DNA from: Hoeflea phototrophica DFL-43 | Lineage (GTDB): Bacteria > Pseudomonadota > Alphaproteobacteria > Rhizobiales > Rhizobiaceae | Reading direction: 5' to 3' | NCBI RefSeq assembly: GCF_000154705.2 | Contig: NZ_CM002917.1 | Location: forward strand, 3,235,853-3,299,852 | Length of the DNA: 64,000 nt | Shown: positions 43,963 to 53,834 of the stretch, in pieces | Layout of the letters: each line of letters begins with the position of its first letter | Position numbering within the stretch: the first letter of the stretch is position 1 | Translations under genes and position numbers: made by a program | The notes under the pieces: generated by a model | What the model was told of the DNA's origin: nothing | Database searches by the model: none | What the model saw: only the letters and a program-made list of their open reading frames with translations

Positions 43963-45944
43963 TCGGCAGCCTCCGGCAACTCAGCAGCGACAGGATAAAC
44001 CTTGGCATCCGCCAGCTTGACGGTGGCGCGGATGGCGCCCTTTCGTCCGTCTTCAAAGGTCATGTCGGTTTCGATGAACTGCTCTTCAGCGCCGTTGTAG
44101 AGCGCGTCAATCAGTGGCCCGAAGCGTTCGGCAATGAAGCCACGGCGCACCTTCTGCGTCCGCGTCAGCTCGCCATCATCGGCTTCCAGCTCCTTGTGCA
44201 GCACCAGGAACCGCTGGATCTGCGCACCAGCCATCATCGGCTCGGCGGCAAGATCCCGGTTCACCTGATCGATGTGCTTCGCCATCATCTCGTAGACCTG
44301 CGGCAGGTTCGCCAGTTCCTGATAGGAGGCATAGGAAATGTTGTTGCGTTCGGCCCAGTTGCCGACCGCCGTCAGATCGATGTTGAGAAACACCGCGACA
44401 AAATCCCGCCCGTCGCCGAAGGCCACAGCTTCCTTGATGTTGGGAAAGAACTTGAGCTTGTTCTCGATGTATTTCGGCGCATAGAGCGCCCCGGTGGTGA
44501 GCTTGCCCACATCCTTGGCGCGGTCGATGATCTTGAGATGGCCTTCGGCGTCGAAGATGCCCGCATCGCCGGTCATCACCCAGCCATCGGAGGTCATGGT
44601 TTCCCTGGTCTTCTCGTCATCACCATAATAGCCCGCGAACATGCCCGGCGAGCGGAACTGCACCTCGCCATTGTCGGCAATGCGGATTTCCACATCCGGC
44701 GCCGCAGGCCCCACGGTGTCGGGACGTACGTCGCCATCCTTCTGGGCGGTGACATAGAGGAACGCCTCGGTCTGCCCGTAAAGCTGTTTGAGATTGATCC
44801 CCAGCGAGCGGAAGAACGAAAACAGATCCGGCCCGATCGCCTCACCTGCCGTGTAGGCGGTGCGGATTCGCGTGAAGCCGAGGACATTGCGCAACGGCCC
44901 GTAGATCAGCTTGTCACCAAGCCAGTAGGAGACCCGGCCCGACAGCGGCACCGGACGGCCTTCGAGAATCTTCTCGCCATATTTCTTTGCGACCGCAAGG
45001 TAGTGATCAAACAGCCACTTCTTGATGCGGCTGGCATCCTCCATCCGGATCATCACGCTCGTGAGCAGCCCTTCGAAAACCCTTGGCGGCGCGAAATAGA
45101 AGGTCGGACCGATCTCGCGCAGATTTTGCGACACCGTGTCCGGGCTTTCCGGACAGCTCATGCAAAGCCCGACCGCATAGCCCTGGGCGTAATTGAGATA
45201 ATGATCACCCACCCAGGCCAGCGGCAGATAGGCAAGCACTTCGTCAAACTCGGTCATGTTGTCGAATTTGGCCGTGTCTTCCGCCGCCTTCACCGAGGTG
45301 GCAGCGGTCAGCATCACGCCCTTCGATCGGCCGGTCGTGCCGGAGGTGTAAAGGATCGCCGAGACTTCGCGGCCATCGGACGCCCGGATTCCGGCCTCCC
45401 AGTCGGCAATCGCTCCGGAGTCCGATTGCGCAAGCGCCCGGCCCTTGTCCTGCACTGCGTCGAACTTGTGCAGCCGCGCGTGATCATAATCGCGCAAGCC
45501 GCGCGGCTCGTCGTAGATGATGTCGGTCAGTCCGGAAATGTCCTCGGCCATCGACTGGAGCTTGTCGACCTGTTCCTGGTCCTGAACAACCGCGAAGCGC
45601 ACGCCAGCATGGTTGAGGACATAGGCCATCTCTTCAGCCACCGAATCTGCATAGACGGGAACCGGAATGGCCTTGAGCGATTGTGCCGCGCAGAACGCCC
45701 AGTAAAGCCGCGGGCGGTTTGACCCGACAATGGCGATCCGGTCACCTTCGCCAAGCCCCATGGCCTTGAGCCCCAAAGCGAGGTTACGAATCTCGTCGCG
45801 CTGCTCGGACCAGGTCCAGGTCTGCCAGATGCCGTAGTCCTTCATCCGCATTGCGGGGCGGTCCGCAAAACGCTTGGCGTTGAGCAGCAAATATTGCGGA
45901 AACGTCACCGGCTTGCCGCCGGCGGTTGCGCCTGTGGCGTCCAT
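43959..45944 (-). CDS. Long-chain-type acyl-CoA ligase (AMP-binding)
   Basis: A 661-residue adenylate-forming enzyme. The AMP-binding motif ILYTSGTTGRSKGVML lies near residue 197 and the hinge-region motif YYGDDEKTRETMTSDGWVMT near residue 438. The C-terminal catalytic Lys region is shifted as in long-chain/FadD15-type ligases. It activates a carboxylic acid to the CoA thioester. As the first gene of an operon with a five-part Liv-type importer, it suggests the importer brings in an acid that is then activated, rather than an amino acid. A candidate TetR site lies 175 bases upstream. Confidence 0.9.
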   Translation of the reverse strand: MDATGATAGGKPVTFPQYLLLNAKRFADRPAMRMKDYGIWQTWTWSEQRDEIRNLALGLKAMGLGEGDRIAIVGSNRPRLYWAFCAAQSLKAIPVPVYADSVAEEMAYVLNHAGVRFAVVQDQEQVDKLQSMAEDISGLTDIIYDEPRGLRDYDHARLHKFDAVQDKGRALAQSDSGAIADWEAGIRASDGREVSAILYTSGTTGRSKGVMLTAATSVKAAEDTAKFDNMTEFDEVLAYLPLAWVGDHYLNYAQGYAVGLCMSCPESPDTVSQNLREIGPTFYFAPPRVFEGLLTSVMIRMEDASRIKKWLFDHYLAVAKKYGEKILEGRPVPLSGRVSYWLGDKLIYGPLRNVLGFTRIRTAYTAGEAIGPDLFSFFRSLGINLKQLYGQTEAFLYVTAQKDGDVRPDTVGPAAPDVEIRIADNGEVQFRSPGMFAGYYGDDEKTRETMTSDGWVMTGDAGIFDAEGHLKIIDRAKDVGKLTTGALYAPKYIENKLKFFPNIKEAVAFGDGRDFVAVFLNIDLTAVGNWAERNNISYASYQELANLPQVYEMMAKHIDQVNRDLAAEPMMAGAQIQRFLVLHKELEADDGELTRTQKVRRGFIAERFGPLIDALYNGAEEQFIETDMTFEDGRKGAIRATVKLADAKVYPVAAELPEAAE

Positions 45945-46118
45945 CCTCCACTCTCCTCCCTGTCCGGTCAGGCATTTGGCCTGTCCCGGGCGCAGGCCCT
46001 CCAGCCCGCGTTACCGGCCACTCCCGATGGCCAGACATGCCCCGGTTCAAACCGGGTTTTCATCAGGCTTCCGGCGGCTGTCCTCTCAACCGCCCGAAAC
46101 TGATTAGCATTCACGAAT

Positions 46119-46136
46119 TAAATGAACGCTCGTTTA
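46119..46136. promoter_or_regulatory. TetR operator candidate, site 2
   Basis: TAAATGAACGCTCGTTTA, upstream of the acyl-CoA ligase gene, matches the site at 38217 at 16 of 18 bases. AACG and CGTT are perfectly symmetric here around a CT pair. This is the better palindrome of the two. Confidence 0.72.
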
Positions 46137-46182
46137 GCTTATTCCCCTTTGTGCCCGTTGCAAGCCTTGTTTTTGGAATTGT

Positions 46183-47196
46183 TCATTCCGTCCCCGCCAT
46201 TGCCACGATCCGGTCGACAATCGGGCTGACGCCAAAGCGGATCGGGTCACTGGCCGGCACGCCATAGTCTCGGGCAAGCGCTTCAAGCAACGTCTTGGCT
46301 TCGCCTTCGTTGAGCTTCTGGGTGTTGACGGCGATGCCGGCGCAGGCGATCGCCGGGTTGGTCAACTGCCCGCAGGTGATCGTCTGATCAATCACCTGCT
46401 GAATGGTCGGTAAGGCATGGCTTACGCCGCGCATTGTCGTACGGGTCGGCTCGTGGCAGACGACGAAGAAATCCGCCTGAGCGCCATGCAAGAGCCCCAG
46501 TGACACGCCGGCAAAGCTGGGGTGAAACAGCGAGCCCTGCCCCTCGATCAGATCCCAGTGGTCGGGATCTGCTTCCGGCGAGATCCACTCCACGGCGCCT
46601 GAGATAAAGTCGGCCGCAACTGCATCAATAGCCGCACCGCGCCCGGAGATGAATACGCCGGTCTGGCCGGTGGCGCGGAAATCTGCATCCATGCCGCGCG
46701 CCCGCATTTCCTTCTCCAGCGCCAGGGCTGTGTATTTCTTGCCCACCGAGCAATCTGTCCCGACGGTCAGCACCCGTCGGCCGGAGCGCTTGGTGCCCTT
46801 GCCAGTGGCAAATTTCACATCCGAAAAGCGCACATCATGCAACCCTGCGCCGCCGCGGGCAGCGGCCTCGGCAATCTCGGGGATCGAGGCAAGCCGCACA
46901 TGCAGCCCGGTGGCGACATTCAGGCCGGCTTCCAGCGCACTGACAATCGAGGCGATCCAGTGTTCGGGCAGCACACCGCCGGCATTGACCGAACCGACAA
47001 CCATGGTCTGCACGCCTTTTGCCTTGGCCTCTTCGACACTCAGATCGGGAATGCCTGCGTCGGCCTTGCAGCCTTCAAGCCGCAGCTGACCTATGCACCA
47101 TTCGGGCCGCCAGTCGACAATGCCCAGGCCCGTTTTGGCTGCCAGAGCATCCGGCACGTCACCGAGAAAAATCAGATAGGGTGGTTCGATGACCAT
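46183..47196 (-). CDS. dgcN: DUF1611 protein, DgcN-like N-acetyltransferase
   Basis: A 337-residue DUF1611 protein with a P-loop-like nucleotide site (VGTDCSVGKKYTALALEKEM) near residue 152 and the acidic ILIEGQGSL-like stretch DLIEGQGSLFHPSF. Members called DgcN act with a racemase (DgcA) in D-glutamate catabolism, probably acetylating the substrate. No dgcA-like gene is next to it here; the partner may be elsewhere. The ATG at 47196 follows a GGAG site. It lies upstream of the ligase operon on the same strand but is separated from it by 238 bases that hold a promoter-type operator. Confidence 0.82.
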   Translation of the reverse strand: MVIEPPYLIFLGDVPDALAAKTGLGIVDWRPEWCIGQLRLEGCKADAGIPDLSVEEAKAKGVQTMVVGSVNAGGVLPEHWIASIVSALEAGLNVATGLHVRLASIPEIAEAAARGGAGLHDVRFSDVKFATGKGTKRSGRRVLTVGTDCSVGKKYTALALEKEMRARGMDADFRATGQTGVFISGRGAAIDAVAADFISGAVEWISPEADPDHWDLIEGQGSLFHPSFAGVSLGLLHGAQADFFVVCHEPTRTTMRGVSHALPTIQQVIDQTITCGQLTNPAIACAGIAVNTQKLNEGEAKTLLEALARDYGVPASDPIRFGVSPIVDRIVAMAGTE

Positions 47197-47352
47197 GGGG
47201 TACTCCGTACACATGAACTGGCTGCCTGGCGCAGGATAGGAACCAATGTCCTGCGCCTTTTCGCAACCGTCAAGGCAAGAGTTTGGGGTCACGCTGATTT
47301 GCGCGCAAATCCCACAGATACGTGGTGAAACGGGAAATCTGCCAGCGGCTTA

Positions 47353-47457
47353 CAGCGCCGCGCATCCTATCGAATGCGCAAAGGACGCTGCAATTTTTTG
47401 AAAGAATTCATGTGCGTTATCGCTCAATTGAATCCAATTGAGCACGACATGCATTAG
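47353..47457. repeat. Composite palindromic intergenic repeat, copy A
   Basis: The 49 bases from 47409 to 47457 match 56346-56394 at 45 positions. They contain a 9-bp inverted repeat (GCTCAATTG/CAATTGAGC) with a 4-base loop. The part before it (GCGCAT/ATGCGC palindrome, then AAAGGACGCT) also mirrors copy B. The stop codon of the membrane protein gene (47454) falls inside the repeat. Confidence 0.8.
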
Positions 47458-49163
47458 GTGCCCGGCGGAAGAACATAGGCATCATAGCAGGGCGTCAGCG
47501 AAATCCGCCGGTGATTGACAAGCGCAGGCGCGTAATACGCCTCGAGCGTGTTGCGCGAGCGCAGCACCGGACAGACCGGCGCCAGCACCAGATCCGTTTG
47601 CCCTACAGCCGCGCGGATCTTTTCCGTCAGCGGCGGAAGAGCCCGGGATGGATCTGCCCCGATGGCCACATGATAGGAGCCCTTGCGCTTTAAGATGAAC
47701 GGAAATGGATTGGCAAAATCGAGATTGAGGATGGTCTCGAAGCGCTGTCCACTCTGTGCCTCGAACATCTTGATCGCCTCGGTCACGGTCTGCATCTCTT
47801 CAAGCAGCAGATACTGAAAATCCGGATCGGAAAACTGCAGGAAGGACGGCAAGGCTTCGGTTTCCGCAATCGCCTCATAGGTATCGCGATGGGCGACATA
47901 CATGCGCCGCATTCGCTCGGCCTGCTCGGCGAACACATCCTTGACCGACGCCTGTCCGAGCGGTCCCAGATCCGGCCCGTCAACCTTGATGTATCCTGGC
48001 GCAACGGCAGCGACCCGCGCCGCCTTGTGCAGCATGGTGCTGACATTGGGAATCGCGGTGAAGCCGACAAGCACCAGAACCGGCACAGCAAGCCGCCCGT
48101 AGCCCGTCATCGGCTTGAGCAGGATGGCCAGCAGAGCCGGCCAAACCATGATAAAGGCCTGGCTCCCGGTGTTCTGGGTCTCGTAGAACAGCCCGCAAGC
48201 CAGCAACAGACCGACCCAGAACCAATCGGCATCAAAGCACCGCACCACCAGATTGCCATCTGTCCGGCCACCTGCAGACCTGTTTCCCACCAGCGCGGCA
48301 ACCAGCAAAACCATTGCCAGCAACCCGCCCGCACCAAGCACATTGAAATGCTGCGACGCGGCCGTGAGGAACCGTGGCAGCAAGGCACCGGTGTTCTCCG
48401 ACGCAAGCACGATAATGTCGCCAACATAAAGGCTGACAACGCCGGTCATGACCTCGACAATGCCGGCCACAATAAAGCAGACAAGCGCTGTGGCAACGGC
48501 TGTCAACAGCCGGATCCGGCCCAGGATCAGCCCGAACAACAGAATTGGACCGGCAGCCAGGAACGCGGTGATCTTGCAGAATGCCAATGACAGCAAGAGC
48601 ACGCTGAGCACTATCGTCTGGATGACGGGGCTGCGAACGAACAGCACGGTCGCCGCGACCAGATAGATCAGATGGGCGCCGTGCCGGTTGTAGATTCCGA
48701 ACGCATCGGTGCCCGGATAGGGATAGAAGTCGATTACATTGAACGGCAGTGCCACAAAAAGCAGGAACGGCAGCAGGATACCGAACGCCGGTTTCAGACC
48801 ACGCGCCGACACATCCCACATGATCAACGCCATCACCGGAAGCGTCACCGGCAACCAGATCCATTGCGTCAGCAGCACCGGCTGCGCCTGGGGAAACACA
48901 TAGTCGGAAAAGGCCGCGAGGTAATACTCAAGCGGGCCGACCGGGACGAAGAAATCGAGCACCGGATGCTGCCCCTGCCCGATCCGTCCGATTGCGTCGT
49001 AATAGAGCAGCACATCCCAATACATAGGCCCGATCGGCAGGACCAAAGGCAGGGTCTGAAGCACCGCCAGAACCCCGGCAAATCCCACCATCAGCGGATA
49101 GATCCACATCAGCACCCGGCGGCCTGAAGTGTCGTCGATTTCAGCCTGGTTCATGCTCATCAT
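47454..49163 (-). CDS. Polytopic membrane protein of unknown function
   Basis: A 569-residue protein with about ten to eleven hydrophobic helices up to residue 370, then a soluble C-terminal domain of about 190 residues. The early loop YWDVLLYYDAIGRIGQGQ, with acidic residues after the first helix, recalls GT-C/GT39-type glycosyltransferases, but the match is too weak to name. The C-terminal domain has four cysteines (CPVLR, SLTPCYDAY). Its start is MMSMNQAE (49163, or 49160 with a better-placed AGGAAA site). It is monocistronic; its stop lies within an intergenic repeat. Confidence 0.75.
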   Translation of the reverse strand: MMSMNQAEIDDTSGRRVLMWIYPLMVGFAGVLAVLQTLPLVLPIGPMYWDVLLYYDAIGRIGQGQHPVLDFFVPVGPLEYYLAAFSDYVFPQAQPVLLTQWIWLPVTLPVMALIMWDVSARGLKPAFGILLPFLLFVALPFNVIDFYPYPGTDAFGIYNRHGAHLIYLVAATVLFVRSPVIQTIVLSVLLLSLAFCKITAFLAAGPILLFGLILGRIRLLTAVATALVCFIVAGIVEVMTGVVSLYVGDIIVLASENTGALLPRFLTAASQHFNVLGAGGLLAMVLLVAALVGNRSAGGRTDGNLVVRCFDADWFWVGLLLACGLFYETQNTGSQAFIMVWPALLAILLKPMTGYGRLAVPVLVLVGFTAIPNVSTMLHKAARVAAVAPGYIKVDGPDLGPLGQASVKDVFAEQAERMRRMYVAHRDTYEAIAETEALPSFLQFSDPDFQYLLLEEMQTVTEAIKMFEAQSGQRFETILNLDFANPFPFILKRKGSYHVAIGADPSRALPPLTEKIRAAVGQTDLVLAPVCPVLRSRNTLEAYYAPALVNHRRISLTPCYDAYVLPPGT

Positions 49164-49532
49164 GTTTCCTTGATGATGATTCCTCGTCGGACGATACTCG
49201 GGGACGGCCGCCCCTTAGGTCAATCCAGCAACGTGCCTTTGGTTAACCAGCCGACATGTGCACACCAGGTTGAGCTGCCACCTGAAAAGCCGACGATCGG
49301 GGCACGGCGATGTGATGAGCAGGAGACCAAATCAATGCCCTTCGCACGTTTCTAACATCACGGCTGACAGTGAATCTCACAGTCGCAATGGACAATACGG
49401 TTCCTACAGATCCAGAATTGAAATCACACTGGCTGAGACTGGAGCCATGCACGCCTGGCGCGCCAAGCCAAAAACAAAAACGCCCGCGCATCTCGCACGC
49501 AATGCCGAACAACATATGAAAAACAAGAAAAA
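49164..49532. other. Intergenic stretch without a supported gene
   Basis: These 369 bases separate the membrane protein start from the tRNA. Short frames exist on both strands, but composition and content do not look coding. No repeat or terminator of note was seen. Confidence 0.5.
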
Positions 49533-49608
<76 letters not shown>

Positions 49609-49766
49609 ACTTGTTCCGTGCGGAACGGAACGAAGGGGCGTATAGACCGGATAGAGGGGGTTGTCCACACTGTTTTTCGCAAGTCTCTCCCAACCAGCGC
49701 GCATGCCTTTGTGCTGGGTCGCCCCAAGCTCTGCGCAAGGCCTTCGTTACGTCTTCGCCAGACCCG

Positions 49767-50687
49767 TCACAGCAGCAGCCGGCCCTCGGCGATTTTCACC
49801 GCTTCGCCGCCGATGCGCGCATGGGTGAGCTCGGAACCCGAGCAATCAAGATGCAGGTGGATGAGCGACGGCCGGCCCATCTCCACGCCCTGCTCGATCA
49901 CCAGCGCATGGTTGCCCTCGCGCAGCCCGTCAAAGCCGTGGATCGCACCTGAAAGAGCTGCAACGGCAGAGCCGGTGGCCGGATCCTCCGCCACCCCTTC
50001 CGCCGGCGCGAACATGCGCGCATGAAACGCGGCATTGTGGTTCACGCCGCCCCGGCAATAGACATAAGCTGCGGCCAGTTGCCCGTCGGCCATCGGCGCC
50101 ATCTGCTCCCACAATGCCGCATCGCATTCGGCTTTCGCCGCCGCGGCCTGATCCATGACCGGCACCAGCACGAAGGGAACGCCCGCGCTCCACAGCGACA
50201 GCCTGTGGTTCTCGAACCCGATCTCGTGCGGATCGAGCCCGAGTGCCGCGCCGATGTCCTCGGTCGGGATCTCCGCATCGAACCTTCGCGACAGCCTGGG
50301 AAGATCGAATTCGGCGAAGCCCGCCTTGTCCGGGCTCAGCCGCACCGCGCAGCGCACCGGGCCGATCTGCTCTTCAAGCATCTTGACCAGATCGATGCCG
50401 TTGGCGGGGATCGCGTCGCCAAGCCTGCGATGGGCCAGCGCAACGGCAGCCCCCACGGTCGGGTGCCCGGCGAAGGGAAGCTCGCGCCCGGGCGTGAAAA
50501 TCCGCAATTGCGCCGTATGCCCGGGGTTTTCGGGCGTTTTGACAAACACCGTTTCCGACAGGTTGAACTCCCGCGCGATCGCCTGCATCTCGTCATCATC
50601 GAAACGGTCGGCATCAAACACCACAGCCAGCGGGTTCCCATGCAGCGCAGTCCCGGAAAAGACATCATAAATCGCGTAGTCCGACAT
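49767..50687 (-). CDS. PhzF-family isomerase
   Basis: A 306-residue PhzF/diaminopimelate-epimerase-fold protein. The N-terminal catalytic Glu is in REFNLSETVFV, and the second half has the typical MFAPAEGVAEDPATGSA stretch. PhzF isomerises a precursor in phenazine biosynthesis, but most relatives, including those in rhizobia, act on unknown small acids. No phenazine genes are nearby, so a phenazine role is unlikely. It begins at ATG 50687 and has no operon partner. Confidence 0.88.
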   Translation of the reverse strand: MSDYAIYDVFSGTALHGNPLAVVFDADRFDDDEMQAIAREFNLSETVFVKTPENPGHTAQLRIFTPGRELPFAGHPTVGAAVALAHRRLGDAIPANGIDLVKMLEEQIGPVRCAVRLSPDKAGFAEFDLPRLSRRFDAEIPTEDIGAALGLDPHEIGFENHRLSLWSAGVPFVLVPVMDQAAAAKAECDAALWEQMAPMADGQLAAAYVYCRGGVNHNAAFHARMFAPAEGVAEDPATGSAVAALSGAIHGFDGLREGNHALVIEQGVEMGRPSLIHLHLDCSGSELTHARIGGEAVKIAEGRLLL

Positions 50688-50769
50688 GCCTGTAGTCCCT
50701 TCTGCCGCCGGCCCAAGCGCCTGCGTTGTCGCGCATCCTAACCAGATTCACCGCTCTGCCAACCGCCGA

Positions 50770-51513
50770 TCAGCGGTCAAAATGAAAATCGATCAATGCA
50801 CGCATATAGAGCGGCACGGCCTCACCCAGATCGTCAGAGTTGCGGACAATCACGATGTCGTCCACCTCCTGCTCTGCGGCCACGGCGATATGGGCACGCA
50901 TCCGCTCGACAATCGTGTCCGCCGGTTCGGGCAGAACGAAACGCCGGAAGATCGACACAAACCCGCCGCTGCGCCAGCCGAGCAAATGCTCTTCGGCCCG
51001 CGCGCTGGAAAGCGCCTCTCCGGTCTCCTCATGCGCTTCGCGCAAGATCGACCCGTCGACATCAATCCAGCCACCGTCGATGTCGGAGGAATCAAGCGAG
51101 CCCGCGGGCGCGTAGACCTTGCCCGAATTGGCGGTCCTGGGCGCCATGCGGATCAGCAGCATCACGCCATCAGACGACAGGATGATCGCCGAGCCGAACA
51201 GATGCCAGGCACTGATCCCGGCATCAGCCTTCTCAGCCGCTTCGCCATCCTGCGCGTTCCAGGTCCTGATCAGATGCAGCAGCCCCGCATAGGGTGCCCG
51301 GTGGCTGACGCCATGGATCACCCCGTCATCGAACTGGAGATCCCGGTGCAGGATCACGGTGCCGTTGAACAGCCAGGGCCGCTCGACTTCCTCGCGCGCC
51401 CAGTGCGCCTCGACGGCGCTGCGGTTGGCGACGATCCAGGGATGCTCCGCCTCATCGAGCCTGAGCCGCACCGCATCGAGACGAAAGACGCGGTTTTCGG
51501 GGATCTCCGCCAC
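50770..51513 (-). CDS. NUDIX hydrolase
   Basis: A 247-residue protein with a C-terminal NUDIX fold. The box reads AGSLDSSDIDGGWIDVDG then SILREAHEETGEA, so the REXXEE core is present but the first glycine is separated by a longer loop than usual. About 100 residues precede the box. The start is uncertain: the frame contains only GTG/TTG candidates here (GTG 51513, TTG 51522, TTG 51552), and it overlaps or abuts the endonuclease gene stop. Substrate unknown. Confidence 0.8.
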   Translation of the reverse strand: MAEIPENRVFRLDAVRLRLDEAEHPWIVANRSAVEAHWAREEVERPWLFNGTVILHRDLQFDDGVIHGVSHRAPYAGLLHLIRTWNAQDGEAAEKADAGISAWHLFGSAIILSSDGVMLLIRMAPRTANSGKVYAPAGSLDSSDIDGGWIDVDGSILREAHEETGEALSSARAEEHLLGWRSGGFVSIFRRFVLPEPADTIVERMRAHIAVAAEQEVDDIVIVRNSDDLGEAVPLYMRALIDFHFDR

Positions 51514-51518
51514 AGCAC

Positions 51519-52625
51519 TCAAACCATGTCGAAGGTCATTGCCACCGGGCAATGATCGGACGCCTTGGGCCGGTCCCAGCCGGTGCGCGGATAGCGCTCA
51601 ACCTCCTGGCCTTGCGGAAACAGCGTGCGCCAGGGCTGGCCAGCGCGGATGATGTCGGGCAGCCGGTCGCGGTTCGACCGCGTCAGCGCCGGCGAGGCCA
51701 GCAGGTAATCGAGCTGGCACAGATGCCGCTCCTGCGGCCCGCGTGTGTGATAGAGCGTCCAGCGGTCCATTTCCGGCCGCCGCGTCACCACATTCTCCGC
51801 AAAACCATCTGCCGTGAGCACCCGCACGGCACCGTCTTCGGCCTGTTCGGGGGTGAAGTGATAGCCGTGGCGGCGGTCGCCGGTGATCACCAGCTTCTCC
51901 GAATAATCGTTGAAATCCCCGGCGATGACATAGCGCTTGCCGCCGCCATCTGCGCCGAAGCGATCGGAGATGAGCTTGCGCACCGCCCGCGCCTCGGCAA
52001 CGCGCACCGGCATGGTGTGGGTGCGGCCATCCAGCCCGTTGCGTGGCGATCCCATCGACTTGAAATGCACCACATAAAGCGTCAGCCGTTTCGGGCCGAT
52101 CTTCACATCCACCTCCAGGCAATCGCGCTTGAACAGCTTGTCATTGGGATGCGCCATTCCCTCGAGATCCGGCGAATAGAGGCCGGCCGCATCATAGGTC
52201 AGATGTGCATGGCTGGTGACCTCGAGGATCTCGATCTTGGCGCCATCGAGCGTGCGCTCGCGCGCCATCAGCGCCAGGTTGATGCCGCGGCTGTCATTGC
52301 CGTCGATCAGCACCTTGTGGCGGTAGCCATCGCCGATCATCTTGAACAGATAGCCATATTCGAACCGGTGCAGCGTATCGAGATTTTCGACCTCCTGCAG
52401 GCACAATATGTCGGCATCCGCCTCGGCAATCGCCAGCGCCGTCATCTGCCGCGTGTCATCGGTCAGCGACACGGCCCGCGCGATTTCGGCCTGGCGGTAC
52501 TGCTCTTCGGAGGAGAAATCATAAAGCTGCGCCACCCGGTCCTGCCTCAGCTCGTTGCGGAAGCCGGAGAAATCGAACCGGCTCAACAGGTTTTCGGCGT
52601 TGAAGGTGGCAATGCGGACTGTCAT
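51519..52625 (-). CDS. Endonuclease/exonuclease/phosphatase-fold hydrolase
   Basis: A 368-residue protein of the EEP (DNase I-like) superfamily. It begins with RIATFNAENLL, has the metal/catalytic QEVENLDTL, the central DFNDYSEK and the C-terminal SDHCPVAM motif with the catalytic His. Members include nucleases and phosphodiesterases; the substrate cannot be told. It precedes the NUDIX gene and probably shares its transcript. Confidence 0.9.
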   Translation of the reverse strand: MTVRIATFNAENLLSRFDFSGFRNELRQDRVAQLYDFSSEEQYRQAEIARAVSLTDDTRQMTALAIAEADADILCLQEVENLDTLHRFEYGYLFKMIGDGYRHKVLIDGNDSRGINLALMARERTLDGAKIEILEVTSHAHLTYDAAGLYSPDLEGMAHPNDKLFKRDCLEVDVKIGPKRLTLYVVHFKSMGSPRNGLDGRTHTMPVRVAEARAVRKLISDRFGADGGGKRYVIAGDFNDYSEKLVITGDRRHGYHFTPEQAEDGAVRVLTADGFAENVVTRRPEMDRWTLYHTRGPQERHLCQLDYLLASPALTRSNRDRLPDIIRAGQPWRTLFPQGQEVERYPRTGWDRPKASDHCPVAMTFDMV

Positions 52626-52740
52626 GCGGGAGCCTGATTCTCGAACGGGGCACGGATGGCCGCGAGCCTATTGCGCGCGCCCCCATGATGCAAACCGCCA
52701 TTGCGGACGGGGACTTTCAACCCACCCTGCCAGCGCAATG

Positions 52741-53346
52741 TTACGGCCCGTTGACCAGCGCCAGCACCAGGCTGTGGACGGCACCGCCATCGCCCATTTC
52801 CACCCGGTCGAAGGCCCGGCCGCGGGCCCGCTGCTCGTCCGACAGGCGCTTGAGATGGGTCTGCAGCGCGGCGCGGACCTTGTGGCAGCCCGGATCGTCG
52901 GGTGCCGAGAGCCCGACGCTGACCGCCTCGATCGCCTGCACCATCTCGATGATGTGCTGTCCGTGCACCTTTTCATGGGCCAGCAGCCCGTCATAGAACC
53001 GCTTCCAGGACGTTGCCACACTGGACGGCAGGCCGCCGCGCGGCTTGGGCAGCGTGTAGGTGATGATCAGCTTGGGAACATTCCTGGCGATGACACAGCT
53101 GCCATCGGCCTGCTCGCGATAGTCGCGCCCCCAGGTCAGCTTGAAGGTGGTGTGGGCGATGGTGCGCCGGTCGCCCGAAATCACCGGCCCGTTCTCGCCA
53201 ACCGAGCGGTACAGCTCCAACCCGGACTGGCCCGAGACCGGATAGGTCTTGACCTGTTCAACGGCCGTCCAAGCGCGCGCGGGCAGCGCGGCAAGCGTTG
53301 CTGCGAGCACAGCGAGGACGGCAACGGCTTGGCGGACTGACGGCAT
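52741..53346 (-). CDS. DUF922 secreted putative zinc protease
   Basis: A 201-residue protein with a signal peptide (MPSVRQAVAVLAVLAATLAA) and the DUF922 core. The metal motif is HEKVHGQH (HExxH) near residue 128. The family is predicted to be zinc-dependent peptidases of unknown target. The start at 53346 has a GGAGAGAGA site just upstream. It is monocistronic. Confidence 0.85.
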   Translation of the reverse strand: MPSVRQAVAVLAVLAATLAALPARAWTAVEQVKTYPVSGQSGLELYRSVGENGPVISGDRRTIAHTTFKLTWGRDYREQADGSCVIARNVPKLIITYTLPKPRGGLPSSVATSWKRFYDGLLAHEKVHGQHIIEMVQAIEAVSVGLSAPDDPGCHKVRAALQTHLKRLSDEQRARGRAFDRVEMGDGGAVHSLVLALVNGP

Positions 53347-53782
53347 TCTCTCTCTCCAGCTCAACAGCGTTGAGTGGTACTGCCAGCCGACGGCCAATTC
53401 AAGACAGCCGGAAACGCGCCCGCGCGGACATCTCCGCCGGGGTGTGCTGTTGAACAAAGTCCGGAGGGCCGCGCGCTGGCAGTGCCTTCTGAACGAATTG
53501 GGTATGCGTGTGCGGGACCGGCATCAATCCCGCACGGGGTGGCGCTGCACGCGCGCGGCCCGGAAGTCGCCGGATCGTGTCCAGATCCGACAGACGGTGC
53601 CTTGCACCCTCGGGAATTTTCGTCTCCCGCCCGGATTGCTCCGGCCCGGGCCTGGACTGACCCGGGAGATGCGTCTGGCGCGGTCCGGCACGGACGCTGG
53701 CTGCGTTTTGTGATCGATGCATCTCCGCTGCCGGTCCCTCATGACATCCGGTCATGACATCCGGCTGGGTGATGCATGCACG
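53347..53782. other. Intergenic stretch before the IS element
   Basis: This GC-rich stretch has no frame with convincing coding character. A 13-base tandem duplication (TCATGACATCCGG at 53739-53751 and 53752-53764) lies 18 bases left of the IS end. Confidence 0.55.
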
Positions 53783-53834
53783 GGTAATCCCCCCTCAAAA
53801 TAACGGGCTTCAAAAGTAGAATTTTCTCGGCAAT

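Noticed and set aside
49767..50687. Phenazine biosynthesis from the PhzF label
   Set aside because: No other phenazine gene is near; PhzF-fold proteins are widespread with other or unknown substrates.
53374..53757. Short frames on both strands left of the IS element
   Set aside because: Several frames overlap each other on both strands without ribosome sites or conserved motifs.
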